From Streptomyces sp. KMM 9044 (lineage in GTDB: Bacteria; Actinomycetota; Actinomycetes; Streptomycetales; Streptomycetaceae): a stretch of 64,000 bases of DNA. The position numbers were made by a program, and so were the translations under genes. The notes beneath the pieces were generated by a model, which searched no databases, had not been told where the DNA came from, and saw only the letters and a program-made list of their open reading frames with translations. The stretch spans positions 6,200,001-6,264,000 of the forward strand of contig NZ_CP113910.1 in the NCBI RefSeq assembly GCF_024701375.2, written 5' to 3'. Of the stretch, positions 47,587 through 59,250 are shown in pieces (the first letter of the stretch is position 1; the number at the start of each line of letters is the position of its first letter).

Positions 47587-48024
47587 TCACCAGCGGGGTA
47601 TGGACCCGACCGCGAACTCGGCGGTGTCATGGCCAGTTCCGACGTTGACCCAGCCGGTGCTGGTGGCGATGTCGTAGATCCCGTAGGGGATGGCGACGGG
47701 CTGGTCGCTGGTGGTGAAGGTGTGACAGCCGACTCTGATCGGGTCCTTGCCTGGCCGCCAGGTGCGGCCGGGCCGGTCGCGGTTGCCGAGCCATTCCCTG
47801 GCCTTGGTGTCGACGCTGATCACCGGCTGCCGGTCGTCGAGGAACGCGGTGGCCGTGGCGTTCAGGTGGGCGAACCGGGCGTCGCGGTCCGGGTGGCTGG
47901 CGCCTTCGGTGGTCTTGACGGTGCCCGGCAGGCTGTAGCCGAGGCCGTGCGGCAGACGCCCGAGGGTTGCGGCGCTGGCCCGGTGGCCCTGCGCCGTGAG
48001 AGTCGAGGTTAGGGCCCGCGACGA
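47587..48024 (-). pseudogene. ISAzo13-family transposase relic
   Basis: An internal fragment of about 145 residues: LTAQGHRASAATLGRLPHGLG, DRDARFAHLNATATAFLD, PVISVDTKAREWLGNRDRPG and VAIPYGIYDIATSTGWVNVG. It aligns with the middle of the intact copy at 35,508-36,701 but is clearly diverged from it, so it came from another element. Both ends are missing, including the rest of the DDE domain. Confidence 0.75.
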
Positions 48025-48359
48025 GTGCCAGTGTGACCGTCTCGGCGCGCGTGCGCTGATGAGGTGTTGGTGAAGGGCGACGGGTGAGTGGCTAGTTGCC
48101 AGGAGTCGCCGAACTTCTGCCATGGTGAGGGGTGTGAGGCAGGAACCGTTTCTGCTGCCCCCTTTGCCGCGGCACCGGCGTCCATGACGGCCAGGAAGGC
48201 ATGCGCCGGCATGGCCAGGGCGATGTGCCGCATCCAGCCGGTGTAGCGGCGGACTTCGTACTGGCCGAGGCCGCATTCGTTCTTCGCGACCTGGAAGGCT
48301 TCCTCGATGGCCCAGCGCATCCCGGCGACGCGGACGAGGTGCTCGATGGTGGTGTCGAG
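48025..48359 (-). pseudogene. IS701-family transposase relic
   Basis: C-terminal fragment containing [37 protein letters not shown] and [15 protein letters not shown]. After a frame change near 48,165 it continues [14 protein letters not shown]. The N-terminal two thirds are gone. Its left side abuts the ISAzo13 relic, and its right side cuts the GlxA-type regulator. Confidence 0.75.
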
Positions 48360-49080
48360 CGGTGCATCGGCGTGTACCCCGTGTCCTCGGTGAAGCGTCG
48401 CGAGAACGTGCGCGGCGACACCGCCGCATGCCGGGCGAGCGCTTCAAGGGTGAGGGCCTCGCCGAGCCGGTGCAGCGCCCACTCCCGGGTGGCGGCGAAC
48501 CGCTCGCCGGGCGGCTCGGGCACACTGCGCGGCACGTACTGCGCCGGACCGCCGCTGCGGTAGGGGGCCGCTACCAGGCGCCTGGCCGCGTGGTTCGACG
48601 CGGCCCCCCGAGATCGCCGCGCAGAATGTGCAGGCACAGGTCGATGCCGGAGGCGGCGCCGGCCGAGGTGAGCACGCTGCCCTCGTCGACGAACAGAACG
48701 TTCTCGTCGACCTGGACGAGCGGATGCTTCGCCGGGAGTGCCCGTGTGGAGTGCCCGTGTGTCGTGGCGCGCCTGCCGTCGAGCAGGCCCGTGGCGGCGA
48801 GCGCGAAGGCGCCCGTCGCCACGGCGGCGAGCAGCGCGCCCCGGTCGTGGGCGCCGGTCAGCGCGTCGACGACGGCCCGCTCAAGTGTGCGGAGGCCGTG
48901 GGCGACGTAGTGCGACGGGCCGTCGCCGCCGGTCACGAGACCGGATTCCGCGCCGCGCACCCGCACCTCGTACGGCATGCCCGCGCGGGTCGTGAACACC
49001 TGCGCGGGGCTACCGACATCGAGAGGCTTCGCACCCTCGAGCACGAGGACGGTGACGTGATGCGGGGACGGAGCGGGCAC
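48360..49080 (-). pseudogene. GlxA-type (DJ-1/PfpI + AraC) regulator, truncated and frameshifted
   Basis: The N-terminal DJ-1/PfpI-like domain (HVTVLVLEGAKPLDVGSPAQ, DRGALLAAVATGAFALAATG, TSAGAASGIDLCLHILRGDL) runs from GTG 49,080. Near 48,610 the frame changes to ARRLVAAPYRSGGPAQYVPR and the Ara[24 protein letters not shown]. The gene is cut after GYTPMHR by the IS701 relic, so the second HTH is lost. Intact homologues sense amides or metabolites. This copy cannot be functional unless the shift is an error. Confidence 0.75.
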
Positions 49081-49240
49081 GGGGAAGAGGGGACGCGGGG
49101 GTGCGGGGGCGCATCGGCCTGGTTGCGAAAGCCGGGCAGGGCAGCCGAGGGCTCGGCCCACCTGCGGGCCGGCTCGACCGCTCACGGGCCGCCTCGGGAA
49201 CCCGGTCGCCCGGCCGCACGGGACCGCGGCCCGACCCTCA

Positions 49241-51478
<2,238 letters not shown>

Positions 51479-51482
<4 letters not shown>

Positions 51483-52393
51483 GCACCACACGCAAGCACA
51501 CCGCCCTGCCCAAGGCGCAGATCCTCATCGAGGCGCTGCCCTGGCTGACCCGGCACCACGGGAGGACCGTCGTCATCAAGTTCGGCGGCAACGCCATGGT
51601 CAACGAGGAACTGAAGAACGCCTTCGCCCAGGACGTCGTCTTCCTGCGGCACGCCGGCCTCAAGCCCGTCGTCGTGCACGGCGGCGGCCCGCAGATCAGC
51701 GCCGCGCTCGACCGGCACGGCATCGTCAGCGAGTTCAAGGCCGGCCTCAGGGTGACCACCGAGGACGCCATGGACGTCGTACGGATGGTGCTGGCCGGGC
51801 AGGTGCAGCGTGAGCTGGTCGGACTGCTCAACCGGCACGGACCGTTCGCCGTCGGCCTCACCGGCGAGGACGCGCACACCATCACCGCGACCCGCCACCG
51901 GCCCGAGATCGACGGCGAGTTCGTCGACATCGGCCGGGTCGGGGAGATCACCGAGATCGACACCGGCGCCATCGAGGCCCTGCTCGCCGACGGCCGTATA
52001 CCGGTCGTCTCGTCCATCGCCCGGAGCAAGGACGACCACCATGTCTACAACGTCAATGCTGATACGGCGGCTGCGGCACTCGCTGCTGCTCTGGACGCCG
52101 AGACCCTCATGGTCCTCACCGACGTCGAGGGGCTCTACGAGGACTGGCCGAACTCCGACGAGGTGATCAGCCGCCTCACCGCGTCCCAGCTCGAGAAACT
52201 GCTGCCGGAGCTGTCCTCGGGCATGGTGCCGAAGATGGAGGGCTGCCTGCATGCCGTACGCAACGGCGTGACCACCGCCCGCGTCATCGACGGCCGGGTC
52301 CAGCACTCGATCCTGCTGGAGATCTTCACCGACGAGGGCATCGGAACCATGGTCGTGCCCGACGAGACACCGCACGCACAGGGGGAGTCATGA
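51479..52393 (+). CDS. argB: acetylglutamate kinase
   Basis: 304 residues of the amino-acid kinase family: [15 protein letters not shown] at 32-46, [14 protein letters not shown] near 65, [21 protein letters not shown] near 178 and [13 protein letters not shown] near 212. It phosphorylates N-acetylglutamate, the committed step and usual site of arginine feedback. The N-terminal extension before the first kinase strand is short but compatible with an arginine-sensitive form. It overlaps both neighbours by 4 bp. Confidence 0.98.
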
Positions 52394-53598
52394 GCAACGA
52401 GGAGCTGAGCGCCCGGTGGCAGGGCGCGCTCATGAACAACTACGGCACTCCGAGGCTGTCCCTGGTCGGTGGCGCGGGTGCCACCGTCCGCGACGCCGAC
52501 GGCAAGGAGTACACCGACTTCGTCGGCGGCATCGCCGTCAACGCGCTCGGCCACGCCCACCCGGCCGTCGTCGAGGCCGTCAGCCGGCAGATCGCCTCCC
52601 TCGGCCATGTCTCCAACCTGTTCGTCGCCGAGCCGCCCGTCGCGCTCGCCGAACGGCTCCTGAGGCTCTTCGGCCGCGACGGCCGGGTGTACTTCTGCAA
52701 CTCGGGCGCCGAGGCCAACGAGGCCGCCTTCAAGATCGGACGGCTCACCGGCCGGGCCCGCATGGTCGCCACCGACGGCGGCTTCCACGGCCGCACCATG
52801 GGCGCCCTCGCGCTCACCGGCCAGCCGGGCAAGCGGGAGCCGTTCGCGCCGCTGCCCGGGGAGGTCACCCACGTCCCCTACGGTGACGCGCAGGCCCTGG
52901 CCGCCGTGGTCACCGACGACACGGCGCTGGTGATCATCGAGCCGATCCAGGGCGAGAACGGGGTCGTGGTGCCCCCGCCCGGCTATCTGAAGGCCGCCCG
53001 CGCCATCACGGCCGCCACGGGCGCGCTGCTCGTCCTGGACGAGGTGCAGACCGGTATCGGCCGCACCGGCAACTGGTTCGAGTACCAGGCCCACGAAGGT
53101 GTCCTGCCCGACGTCGTCACCCTCGCCAAAGGGCTCGGCGGCGGGCTGCCGATCGGCGCGACGGTCGCCTTCGGGCGCGCCGCGGTCCTGCTGCACCCCG
53201 GCCAGCACGGCACGACCTTCGGGGGCAACCCGGTCGCCTGCGCCGCCGGACTCGCCGTCCTCGACACCATCGAGAACGAAGGACTGCTCCAGAACGTCAA
53301 GCGGCAGGGCGAGTGGCTGCGCGACGGGATCGAGTCCCTCGGCAACCCGTTGATCAGCCATGTCCGGGGCGCCGGCCTGCTCCTGGGTATCGTGCTCACC
53401 GAACCGCTCGCGCCCCAGGTGCAACAGGCGGCTCAGGACGCCGGTTTCCTGGTGAACGCGCCCGCCCCCGATGTCGTACGGCTCATGCCGCCGCTGATCC
53501 TCGGGGCCGACGCGGTGGACGCCTTCCTCGGGGCGCTGCCCGGCATCCTGGACACCGTCGACCGGGCGGCGGACGCGGAAGGACGAGCCGGACAGTGA
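52390..53598 (+). CDS. argD: acetylornithine aminotransferase
   Basis: 402 residues, class III aminotransferase. [19 protein letters not shown] lies near 100, [20 protein letters not shown] follows, [15 protein letters not shown] holds the PLP aspartate and [15 protein letters not shown] the PLP lysine. It converts N-acetylglutamate semialdehyde to N-acetylornithine and can also act in lysine synthesis. ATG 52,390 overlaps the argB stop. Confidence 0.98.
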   Translation: MSNEELSARWQGALMNNYGTPRLSLVGGAGATVRDADGKEYTDFVGGIAVNALGHAHPAVVEAVSRQIASLGHVSNLFVAEPPVALAERLLRLFGRDGRVYFCNSGAEANEAAFKIGRLTGRARMVATDGGFHGRTMGALALTGQPGKREPFAPLPGEVTHVPYGDAQALAAVVTDDTALVIIEPIQGENGVVVPPPGYLKAARAITAATGALLVLDEVQTGIGRTGNWFEYQAHEGVLPDVVTLAKGLGGGLPIGATVAFGRAAVLLHPGQHGTTFGGNPVACAAGLAVLDTIENEGLLQNVKRQGEWLRDGIESLGNPLISHVRGAGLLLGIVLTEPLAPQVQQAAQDAGFLVNAPAPDVVRLMPPLILGADAVDAFLGALPGILDTVDRAADAEGRAGQ

Positions 53599-53702
53599 GC
53601 CGGAGGACGAACCGGGCGAGACCCGCACGACGAGCAGGGCGATGAACCGGATCACGAGCCGTCCGGAGCATGCCCCGAGGACGACCGGAGAATGAGACGA
53701 CG

Positions 53703-54242
53703 ATGAGCCACGATCAGGACCACGGACAGCCTGCCGGGCCTGCCGTACCGCAGACCCGCACCGCGCGCCACCGCCGGATCGTGGACATCCTCAACCGGCA
53801 ACCCGTGCGCTCACAGAGCCAGCTGGCGAAGCTGCTCGCCGACCACGGACTGACCGTCACCCAGGCGACGCTCTCCCGGGACCTGGACGAGCTGAACGCG
53901 GTGAAGATCCGCGACACCGACGGCGACCTCATCTACGCGGTGCCGAGCGAGGGCGGCTTCCGCACTCCGCGCGCACCGCTCGGGGAGTCCGCGAAGGAGG
54001 AACGGATGCGGCGGCTCTCCCAGGAACTGCTGATCTCCGCGGAGGCGTCCGCCAACCTCGTCGTCCTGCGCACCCCGCCGGGGGCCGCGCAGTTCCTGGC
54101 CTCGGCGATCGACCAGGCCGAGCTGCACGACATCCTGGGGACCATCGCCGGTGACGACACCCTCATGCTGATCAGCCGCGATCCGGTGGGCGGACAGGCG
54201 CTGGCCGAGCACATGCTGAGGCTGGCGCAGAACGGGAACTGA
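53703..54242 (+). CDS. argR: arginine repressor
   Basis: 179 residues. The N-terminal winged [23 protein letters not shown] with [14 protein letters not shown] lies around 38-70. The C-terminal hexamerisation and arginine-binding domain includes [17 protein letters not shown], with the acidic arginine-contacting pair. It represses the arginine genes when bound to arginine, and ARG-box-like sites are visible before argC and argG. ATG 53,703 is chosen because family N-termini begin about here. The 104 bp after argD carry no other gene. Confidence 0.97.
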   Translation: MSHDQDHGQPAGPAVPQTRTARHRRIVDILNRQPVRSQSQLAKLLADHGLTVTQATLSRDLDELNAVKIRDTDGDLIYAVPSEGGFRTPRAPLGESAKEERMRRLSQELLISAEASANLVVLRTPPGAAQFLASAIDQAELHDILGTIAGDDTLMLISRDPVGGQALAEHMLRLAQNGN

Positions 54243-54285
54243 ACGGGCCGCAGGGCCGCCTGTGGTTTACGGGGCCCGGCGTCAC

Positions 54286-55086
54286 TCACCCCAGCCGGGA
54301 CGCCAGGCCCCCCGTGCAGCGCACCTCGTCGCCTGCGGTGATCAGCAGCGCCTCCACGCCGGGCAGGGTCTCCAACCACGCGAGGCCCTCCCTCGACCCC
54401 ATCGCGAAGGCGGCCGTGGCCCAGCAGTCGGCCCAGGTCAGCCTGGGCGCCACCACGGTCACCGCGACCAGGTCGGTGACCGCGGAGCGGCCGGTGCGCG
54501 GGTCGACGATGTGATCGCCGCGCTCGACGGTGCCCGAGGTGGCGACGGCCAGTTCGTCGGCCCCGGCGGCGGAGACGACGGCCGCGAGGCCGCCCGGACG
54601 GAGCGGGTCCGCCACACCCACCCGCCACGGCCGCCCGGCGCCCGGCGTACCCAGCAGCTGCACGTCACCGCCGCCGTTGAGACTCACCCCGACCGCCCCG
54701 GCCCGAGCGAGCCGTCGCGCGGCCCGCTCGGTCGCCCAGCCCTTGACGATGCCGGTCGGGTCGAGCCGGCCGTGGTAGCGCGTGCTGAACCAGCCGTCGC
54801 TCACCCGCTCCGCCTCCGCGGCCAGCTCCAGCACCTCGGCGACCTCGGGGTCGCATTCCCCGACCGTCAGCTCGCCGCGCGCCAGCCGCGAGATCTGCGA
54901 GTCGTCGCGGTAGGTGCTGAACACCTGGTCGACGCGGCGCAGCCCGGAGGCCGCATCCTCCAACGCCGCGTGCACGGCGGCGGGTTCCCCGCCGCGGACG
55001 TCGAAGGAGAAGACGGTCCCCATCGTCTCCTCCGTGCGACGCACCGCGGCGGGAGCCTGTGCGGACTCGGCCACCGTCTCAGCCAC
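54286..55086 (-). CDS. apbE: FAD:protein FMN transferase (ApbE family)
   Basis: 266 residues: RTEETMGTVFSFDV, LRRVDQVFSTYRDDSQISRL, GRLDPTGIVKGWATERAARR near 145, VSLNGGGDVQLLG, and IVDPRTGRSAVTD. The family uses FAD to attach FMN covalently to a Thr/Ser in target proteins, usually outside the membrane. No clear signal peptide is visible. It overlaps the stop of the FMN-binding protein gene by 8 bp, which is a direct clue to its substrate. Confidence 0.93.
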   Translation of the reverse strand: MAETVAESAQAPAAVRRTEETMGTVFSFDVRGGEPAAVHAALEDAASGLRRVDQVFSTYRDDSQISRLARGELTVGECDPEVAEVLELAAEAERVSDGWFSTRYHGRLDPTGIVKGWATERAARRLARAGAVGVSLNGGGDVQLLGTPGAGRPWRVGVADPLRPGGLAAVVSAAGADELAVATSGTVERGDHIVDPRTGRSAVTDLVAVTVVAPRLTWADCWATAAFAMGSREGLAWLETLPGVEALLITAGDEVRCTGGLASRLG

Positions 55087-56245
55087 CGGCCTGGTCCAGT
55101 GCGGACTGCAGCGACTTCTTGTATCCGGCGCTGGTGTACGTGGCGCCCGACACGGCGTCGATGTCCGCGCCGCCGGTCTTCACGACGGCCTGGTTGAGCC
55201 TCGGGACCGACAGGTTGGTGACCCGGTCGCTCTGGCCGCCCTTGGGCGCCTGCACGGCCTCGGTCTTGGTGATCCTCCCGCCCTCGACGGTGATCCGGAC
55301 CTGCACGGCTCCGTACTCCGTCTGCACCGCGTCACCGGTCACCGTGCCGTCCTCGAGGGAGGCCTGGGCGTTCCCGCCGCCCTCGCCCTGACCGCTCCCG
55401 TCGGAACTGTCTCCGTCGGAACCGTCTCCGATGGCGTCGCCCCCGCTCCCGGCGGCCCCGGCCGCTCCGGCTGCCTTCGCCTGGTCCAGTGCGGACTGCA
55501 GCGACTTCTTGTATCCGGCGCTGGTGTACGTCGCACCGGACACCGCGTCGATCTCGCCGCTCTGCGCGGCGACCGCGGCCTGGTTGAGTTTCGGTACGGC
55601 GTTGGCGTTGATCTGGTCGCTCTGGCCGCCTTCGGGGGACTGGACGGCCTCGGCCTTGGTGATCTTTCCGCCGCTCACCGTCAGGCGCACCTGCACCGCG
55701 CCGTACTGGGTGTCGACCGCGTCACCGGTGACCGTGCCGTCGCCGAGGGCCTGCGCACTCCCCGCGCCGCCCTCACCGGTCCCGCTCCCGGCCGCTCCGG
55801 CTGCCTTCGCCTTGTCCAGTGCGGACTGCAGCGACTTCTTGTATCCGGCGCTGGTGTACGTCGCACCGGACACCGCGTCGATCTCGCCGCTCTGCGCGGC
55901 GACCGCGGCCTGGTTGAGTTTCGGTACGGCGTTGGCGTTGATCTGGTCGCTCTGGCCGCCCTCGGGGGACTGGACGGCCTCGGCCTTGGTGATCTTTCCG
56001 CCGCTCACCGTCAGGCGCACCTGCACCGCGCCGTACTGGGTGTCGACCGCGTCACCGGTGACCGTGCCGTTCGCGATGGCCTGGGCGCCGCCCTGCGGGG
56101 ACTGCGCGGCCGCGGGCGGGACGGCGCCGGCCGCATCCGCCGAGCCCTGGTCGGAATCGGGCTTCAGCGTCAGCAGCAGCACGATCCCGGAGACGGTGGC
56201 GGCGGTGGCCAGCACGGCACGCCGGACGGGGTGGCTCTTCCTCAT
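55079..56245 (-). CDS. membrane-anchored protein with three FMN-binding (flavinylation) repeats
   Basis: 388 residues. The N-terminal membrane helix or signal at 9-27 (RAVLATAATVSGIVLLLTL) is followed by three FMN-bind domains of about 85 residues. Each carries the ApbE target motif AVSGATYTS, with likely FMN-threonines at 131, 241 and 371. The domains are linked by Ala/Gly/Ser-rich spacers. Repeats 1 and 2 are nearly identical and repeat 3 is diverged. Such proteins pass electrons outside the membrane. The upstream ferric-reductase-like flavoprotein is the plausible donor and the downstream ApbE the maturation enzyme. Confidence 0.9.
   Translation of the reverse strand: MRKSHPVRRAVLATAATVSGIVLLLTLKPDSDQGSADAAGAVPPAAAQSPQGGAQAIANGTVTGDAVDTQYGAVQVRLTVSGGKITKAEAVQSPEGGQSDQINANAVPKLNQAAVAAQSGEIDAVSGATYTSAGYKKSLQSALDKAKAAGAAGSGTGEGGAGSAQALGDGTVTGDAVDTQYGAVQVRLTVSGGKITKAEAVQSPEGGQSDQINANAVPKLNQAAVAAQSGEIDAVSGATYTSAGYKKSLQSALDQAKAAGAAGAAGSGGDAIGDGSDGDSSDGSGQGEGGGNAQASLEDGTVTGDAVQTEYGAVQVRITVEGGRITKTEAVQAPKGGQSDRVTNLSVPRLNQAVVKTGGADIDAVSGATYTSAGYKKSLQSALDQAGG
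55459..56073. repeat. 330-bp-offset direct DNA repeat within the FMN-binding gene
   Basis: Bases 55459-55743 match 55789-56073 with only about two differences seen by eye, an exact 110-codon offset. This points to recent in-frame duplication or gene conversion of one FMN-binding unit. The third unit (about 55,085-55,355) is clearly older. Confidence 0.85.
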
Positions 56246-56284
56246 CGTTTCTCAAGCTCCTGATGGGTGTGGATGACCCGTCGC

Positions 56285-57667
56285 TCACATCTCGAACGAC
56301 TCGTGGTGGATACGGCGGGCGGGGACCCCGGCGCCGCGCAGTGCGTCGTAGACCGACTGGGCGAACCCGGGTGGGCCGCACATGAAGACGTCGTGGTCGT
56401 CGATGTCGGGAATCTTGCGGCGCAGGCTCTCTGCGGAGATGTCGGGGCGTTCCCCCTCGGGGCTGTTCACCGCGTACATCAGACGGGCGCCGCGCTCGTC
56501 GGCGATCTTGGCCAGCTCGCTCCACAGGGCTAGGTCATGGGTGCTGTTGGCCCGGTAGAGCAGGGTGATGTCGCCGGAGGCGCCGGGCAGTGTCTCGAAC
56601 AGGGCCCGCATCGGAGTGATGCCCACACCGCCGGCGACCAGCAGCACCTTGCCGCGGCTGCGGCGCTGGGCGGTCAGCGCCCCGTAGGGACCCTCCGCCC
56701 ACACCCGGGTGCCGGGCTCCAGCTCGCGCAGCCGGGTGGTGTGGTCGCCGATCGCCTTCACCGTGATCCGCAGGATGTCGGGGCGGGGTGTCGCCGACAG
56801 CGAGTACGGGTGGGAGCTGAACCGCATCCCCGGCGCCAGGAACCGCCAGCGGAAGAACTGCCCCGCCTCGGCGCCGATCCGGTGCAGCCTGCGCCCGTTG
56901 ATCAGCACCGACACGATGCCCGGCGTCTCCTCGATGACCGCCTCGACCCGCATCCGGTGCCGCAGGTTCAGCCGGATCGGGGTAATCACCCGGTACCAGA
57001 GGACCAGCGCGGTGACGACGCCGTAGAGCCCGTACCAGAAGGTCTTCGCGGACGGCTCCACGGCGAACTCGTTGCCGGTGGTGATCTGGTGCCAGAACGT
57101 CAGGTACATCACCGCGTACGTCAGCAGGTGCACGTGGTACCAGCTGTCGTACGGCAGCCGGCGGCGGACCGGGCCGATCGAGAGGAAGGCGATCAGGAAC
57201 AGCAGACCCGTGCCGATGGCGGCCTTGCCCATGTCCGGCAGCTGATCGATCGAGGTGATCGTCTGCTGGACGATGTCGCCGAGGCCCTTGCCCGCCTGGA
57301 GGGCGTAGCCCCACATGATGAGGAAAACGTGGGCGACGACCAGGCTGACGGTGTAGCGCCCGCTCATCGCGTGCCAGCGGGCGACCCGGTCCGAACCCAC
57401 CCGGCGCTCCAGCGCGGGCACCCGGGCCATCTGCAGCACGACGAGGGCCATCAGATAGCCGCCCAGCAGACCGGTGATGCGGCCCGCGGCGATGATCCGG
57501 CCGGTGGTGTCCGAGATGGACGGTGTGTTGTTCCACCACAACCACAGCACGGCCACCGCGCCCGCCCCCACGGCGAGCAGCAGGGGCACGGCGGGGGAGC
57601 GGCGCGGACGGATGCGGCGCATCGTCTGGCGTCGGGCGGCACGTCCGCCTGCGAGCGTGGTGGTCAC
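56285..57667 (-). CDS. ferric-reductase-like transmembrane flavoprotein (NAD(P)H:acceptor oxidoreductase)
   Basis: 460 residues. Six membrane spans lie in residues 20-245, with paired haem-ligand-type histidines (RWHAMSGRYTVSLVVAHVFL, SWYHVHLLTYAVMYLTFWHQ). A cytosolic FAD-binding barrel (FSSHPYSLSATPRPD) and NAD-binding module (VLLVAGGVGITPMRALFE, DVFMCGPPGFAQSV) follow. This is the ferric reductase / NADPH-oxidase architecture. GTG 57,667 has GGAGGAACC upstream. It is first in an operon with the FMN-binding protein and ApbE, suggesting electron flow from cytosolic NAD(P)H through haem to the flavinylated partner. Confidence 0.92.
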   Translation of the reverse strand: MTTTLAGGRAARRQTMRRIRPRRSPAVPLLLAVGAGAVAVLWLWWNNTPSISDTTGRIIAAGRITGLLGGYLMALVVLQMARVPALERRVGSDRVARWHAMSGRYTVSLVVAHVFLIMWGYALQAGKGLGDIVQQTITSIDQLPDMGKAAIGTGLLFLIAFLSIGPVRRRLPYDSWYHVHLLTYAVMYLTFWHQITTGNEFAVEPSAKTFWYGLYGVVTALVLWYRVITPIRLNLRHRMRVEAVIEETPGIVSVLINGRRLHRIGAEAGQFFRWRFLAPGMRFSSHPYSLSATPRPDILRITVKAIGDHTTRLRELEPGTRVWAEGPYGALTAQRRSRGKVLLVAGGVGITPMRALFETLPGASGDITLLYRANSTHDLALWSELAKIADERGARLMYAVNSPEGERPDISAESLRRKIPDIDDHDVFMCGPPGFAQSVYDALRGAGVPARRIHHESFEM

Positions 57668-57777
57668 GGTTCCTCCGTGGGACTTGACCCTTGGCCCACA
57701 CATACGTGCCGTGAGACGGGAGCGTTCAGCGGTATCCGGAGGTAGAGGGCAGGAAGCGGGGCGGCAGCGTGCGGCCG

Positions 57778-58414
57778 TCACCCGTCCTGGGGTGTGGAGG
57801 CGGGTGTGGAGGCGGGTGTGGAGGAGGGGAACGGGGACGGAGGCAGCGGCAGGGGCAGTCCGGGGAGGCCGTCGAGGCTCGTCGCGACGTGGTCCTTCTT
57901 GGTGAAGTACGCGTCCAGCGAGGCGTCGTCCTCGCGTGCGAACCGCTTCCCGTGCAGGTCGCGGTCCGCCTCGTACGCCATGAATGGGGACGGCGTAGCC
58001 GCAGGTGTCGCGGATGAGGTCGGCGGTCACGACGACGACCGCGCGCAGGCCGTGGACCGCCGGATCGATGGCGGGGAAGCGGGCGAGCAGTCCCGGAAAA
58101 CGCGGGTCGTCCCGGAAGACGGGCTCGCCGCGGCCGTGCACGCGCACGATGGCGGGCGGCCCCTGGAAGGCGCACCACATCAGGGTGATGCGGCCGTTCT
58201 CCCGCAGATGGGCGATGGTCTCGGCGTTGGAACCGGCGAAGTCGAGGTAGGCCACGGTGAGTTCGTCGAGAACCGCGAAGGACCCCGTGAGGCCCTTGGG
58301 CGAGAGGCTGACCGCGCCGTCGACGGACAGGGGTGCGGTCGCGGTGAAGAAGACCGGCTGCGCCTCGATGAACGTGAGCAGACGGCCGTCTATACGCTCA
58401 TAGATCTTTCCCGT
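57778..58414 (-). pseudogene. PPOX-family (pyridoxamine-phosphate-oxidase-like) gene with lost start and frameshift
   Basis: The protein pieces match the small PPOX family: [55 protein letters not shown] and RITLMWCAFQGPPAIVRVHG. After a frame change come MAYEADRDLHGKRFAREDDA and KKDHVATSLDGLPGLPL. Where relatives begin MGK, this copy has ACG (58412-58414), and an extra base at about 57,985 shifts the frame (CCCATTCATGGC where CCCTTCATGGC is expected). Both faults together suggest a true pseudogene rather than one sequencing error. Confidence 0.7.
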
Positions 58415-58550
58415 GCCGCCGAGTATGGACCCGGTTCGTTCGCCTGTCTGAGGAAAAGGAAAGCGGTGGAGAGGGAGTCCGGCCGGTGCGGGGAACCCGC
58501 CCGTGGCCGCCCCGGCCGGCGTGTGCGGGACGGCCACGGCGCGTGTCACG

Positions 58551-58997
58551 TCACTTGGTGAGCGTGCAGGCGGCCAGGGAGCCGAGTCCGGCGGGGCGTT
58601 CGGCGGTGCGGCCGATGGCGGTGGCGATGCGGTTGATGACGGCGACGCGCTTGTCTTCCAGGGGGCCGAGGACGGCGTTCTGGACGAAGTCGGGTCCGCC
58701 CTGGCCGGCGGTGTCGACGAGGCGCCGGTTGGCTTCGTCGATCTGGGCGTCGAGCTGGCCGAGGTTGCGGTCGACCTCGGCCTGGGCGGAGGCAGGGATC
58801 GCGGGAAGCTCCGGGGCGACGGAGGGGCAGCTGACCGTGCCCGGTCCCGCGAGTGTCCGGGCGTTCGCCTCGTTGTCGTCGGACGACTCGCCGGCGAGGG
58901 CGGATCCGGCGATCACCGCACCGGACAGCGCCACCGCGGCGGCGCCGCCGATGAGACCGACGCGACGCTTGTTGTACTTCGGAAGAGCCCTGGACAT
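58551..58997 (-). CDS. small secreted protein of unknown function
   Basis: 148 residues. The signal peptide [21 protein letters not shown] ends in an SALA/GES-like cleavage region near residue 36. The mature part is helical with two cysteines ([11 protein letters not shown] and LAACTLTK at the C-terminus) that could form a disulfide. It has the look of small exported hemophore-like proteins, but I see no defining motif. ATG 58,997 fits a GAGG seven bases upstream better than the ATG at 59,003. Confidence 0.65.
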   Translation of the reverse strand: MSRALPKYNKRRVGLIGGAAAVALSGAVIAGSALAGESSDDNEANARTLAGPGTVSCPSVAPELPAIPASAQAEVDRNLGQLDAQIDEANRRLVDTAGQGGPDFVQNAVLGPLEDKRVAVINRIATAIGRTAERPAGLGSLAACTLTK

Positions 58998-59185
58998 GCG
59001 CATGCCTCACTCGGTTCGGGTTCGGGGTTGCGTGGGGGAGGGCCGGTTGTGCCGACGCGGCGCCTGCGTCCGGCGGGAGATACGGGAAAGCGATTACCCG
59101 TGTTCAACCCTCCGCCGGATCAACCCCGGACTCCGCCCGAAATCGACCCTTCGGATCCGATTCGGGCCCTCCGGGCGGAGCTGGA

Positions 59186-59222
59186 TTGACGAATCATGCG
59201 CTCTTCTGCATACTCATGCATG
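59186..59222 (+). promoter_or_regulatory. argG promoter with overlapping ARG box
   Basis: TTGACG (59186-59191), 17 bp, CATACT (59209-59214) is the likely promoter. TGCATACTCATGCATG (59207-59222), preceded by a second CATGCGCTCTTCTGCAT half-site, matches ArgR operator style and covers the -10 region. Confidence 0.7.
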
Positions 59223-59250
59223 TCAGCGAATGCACTGTAAGGAGAATCCC

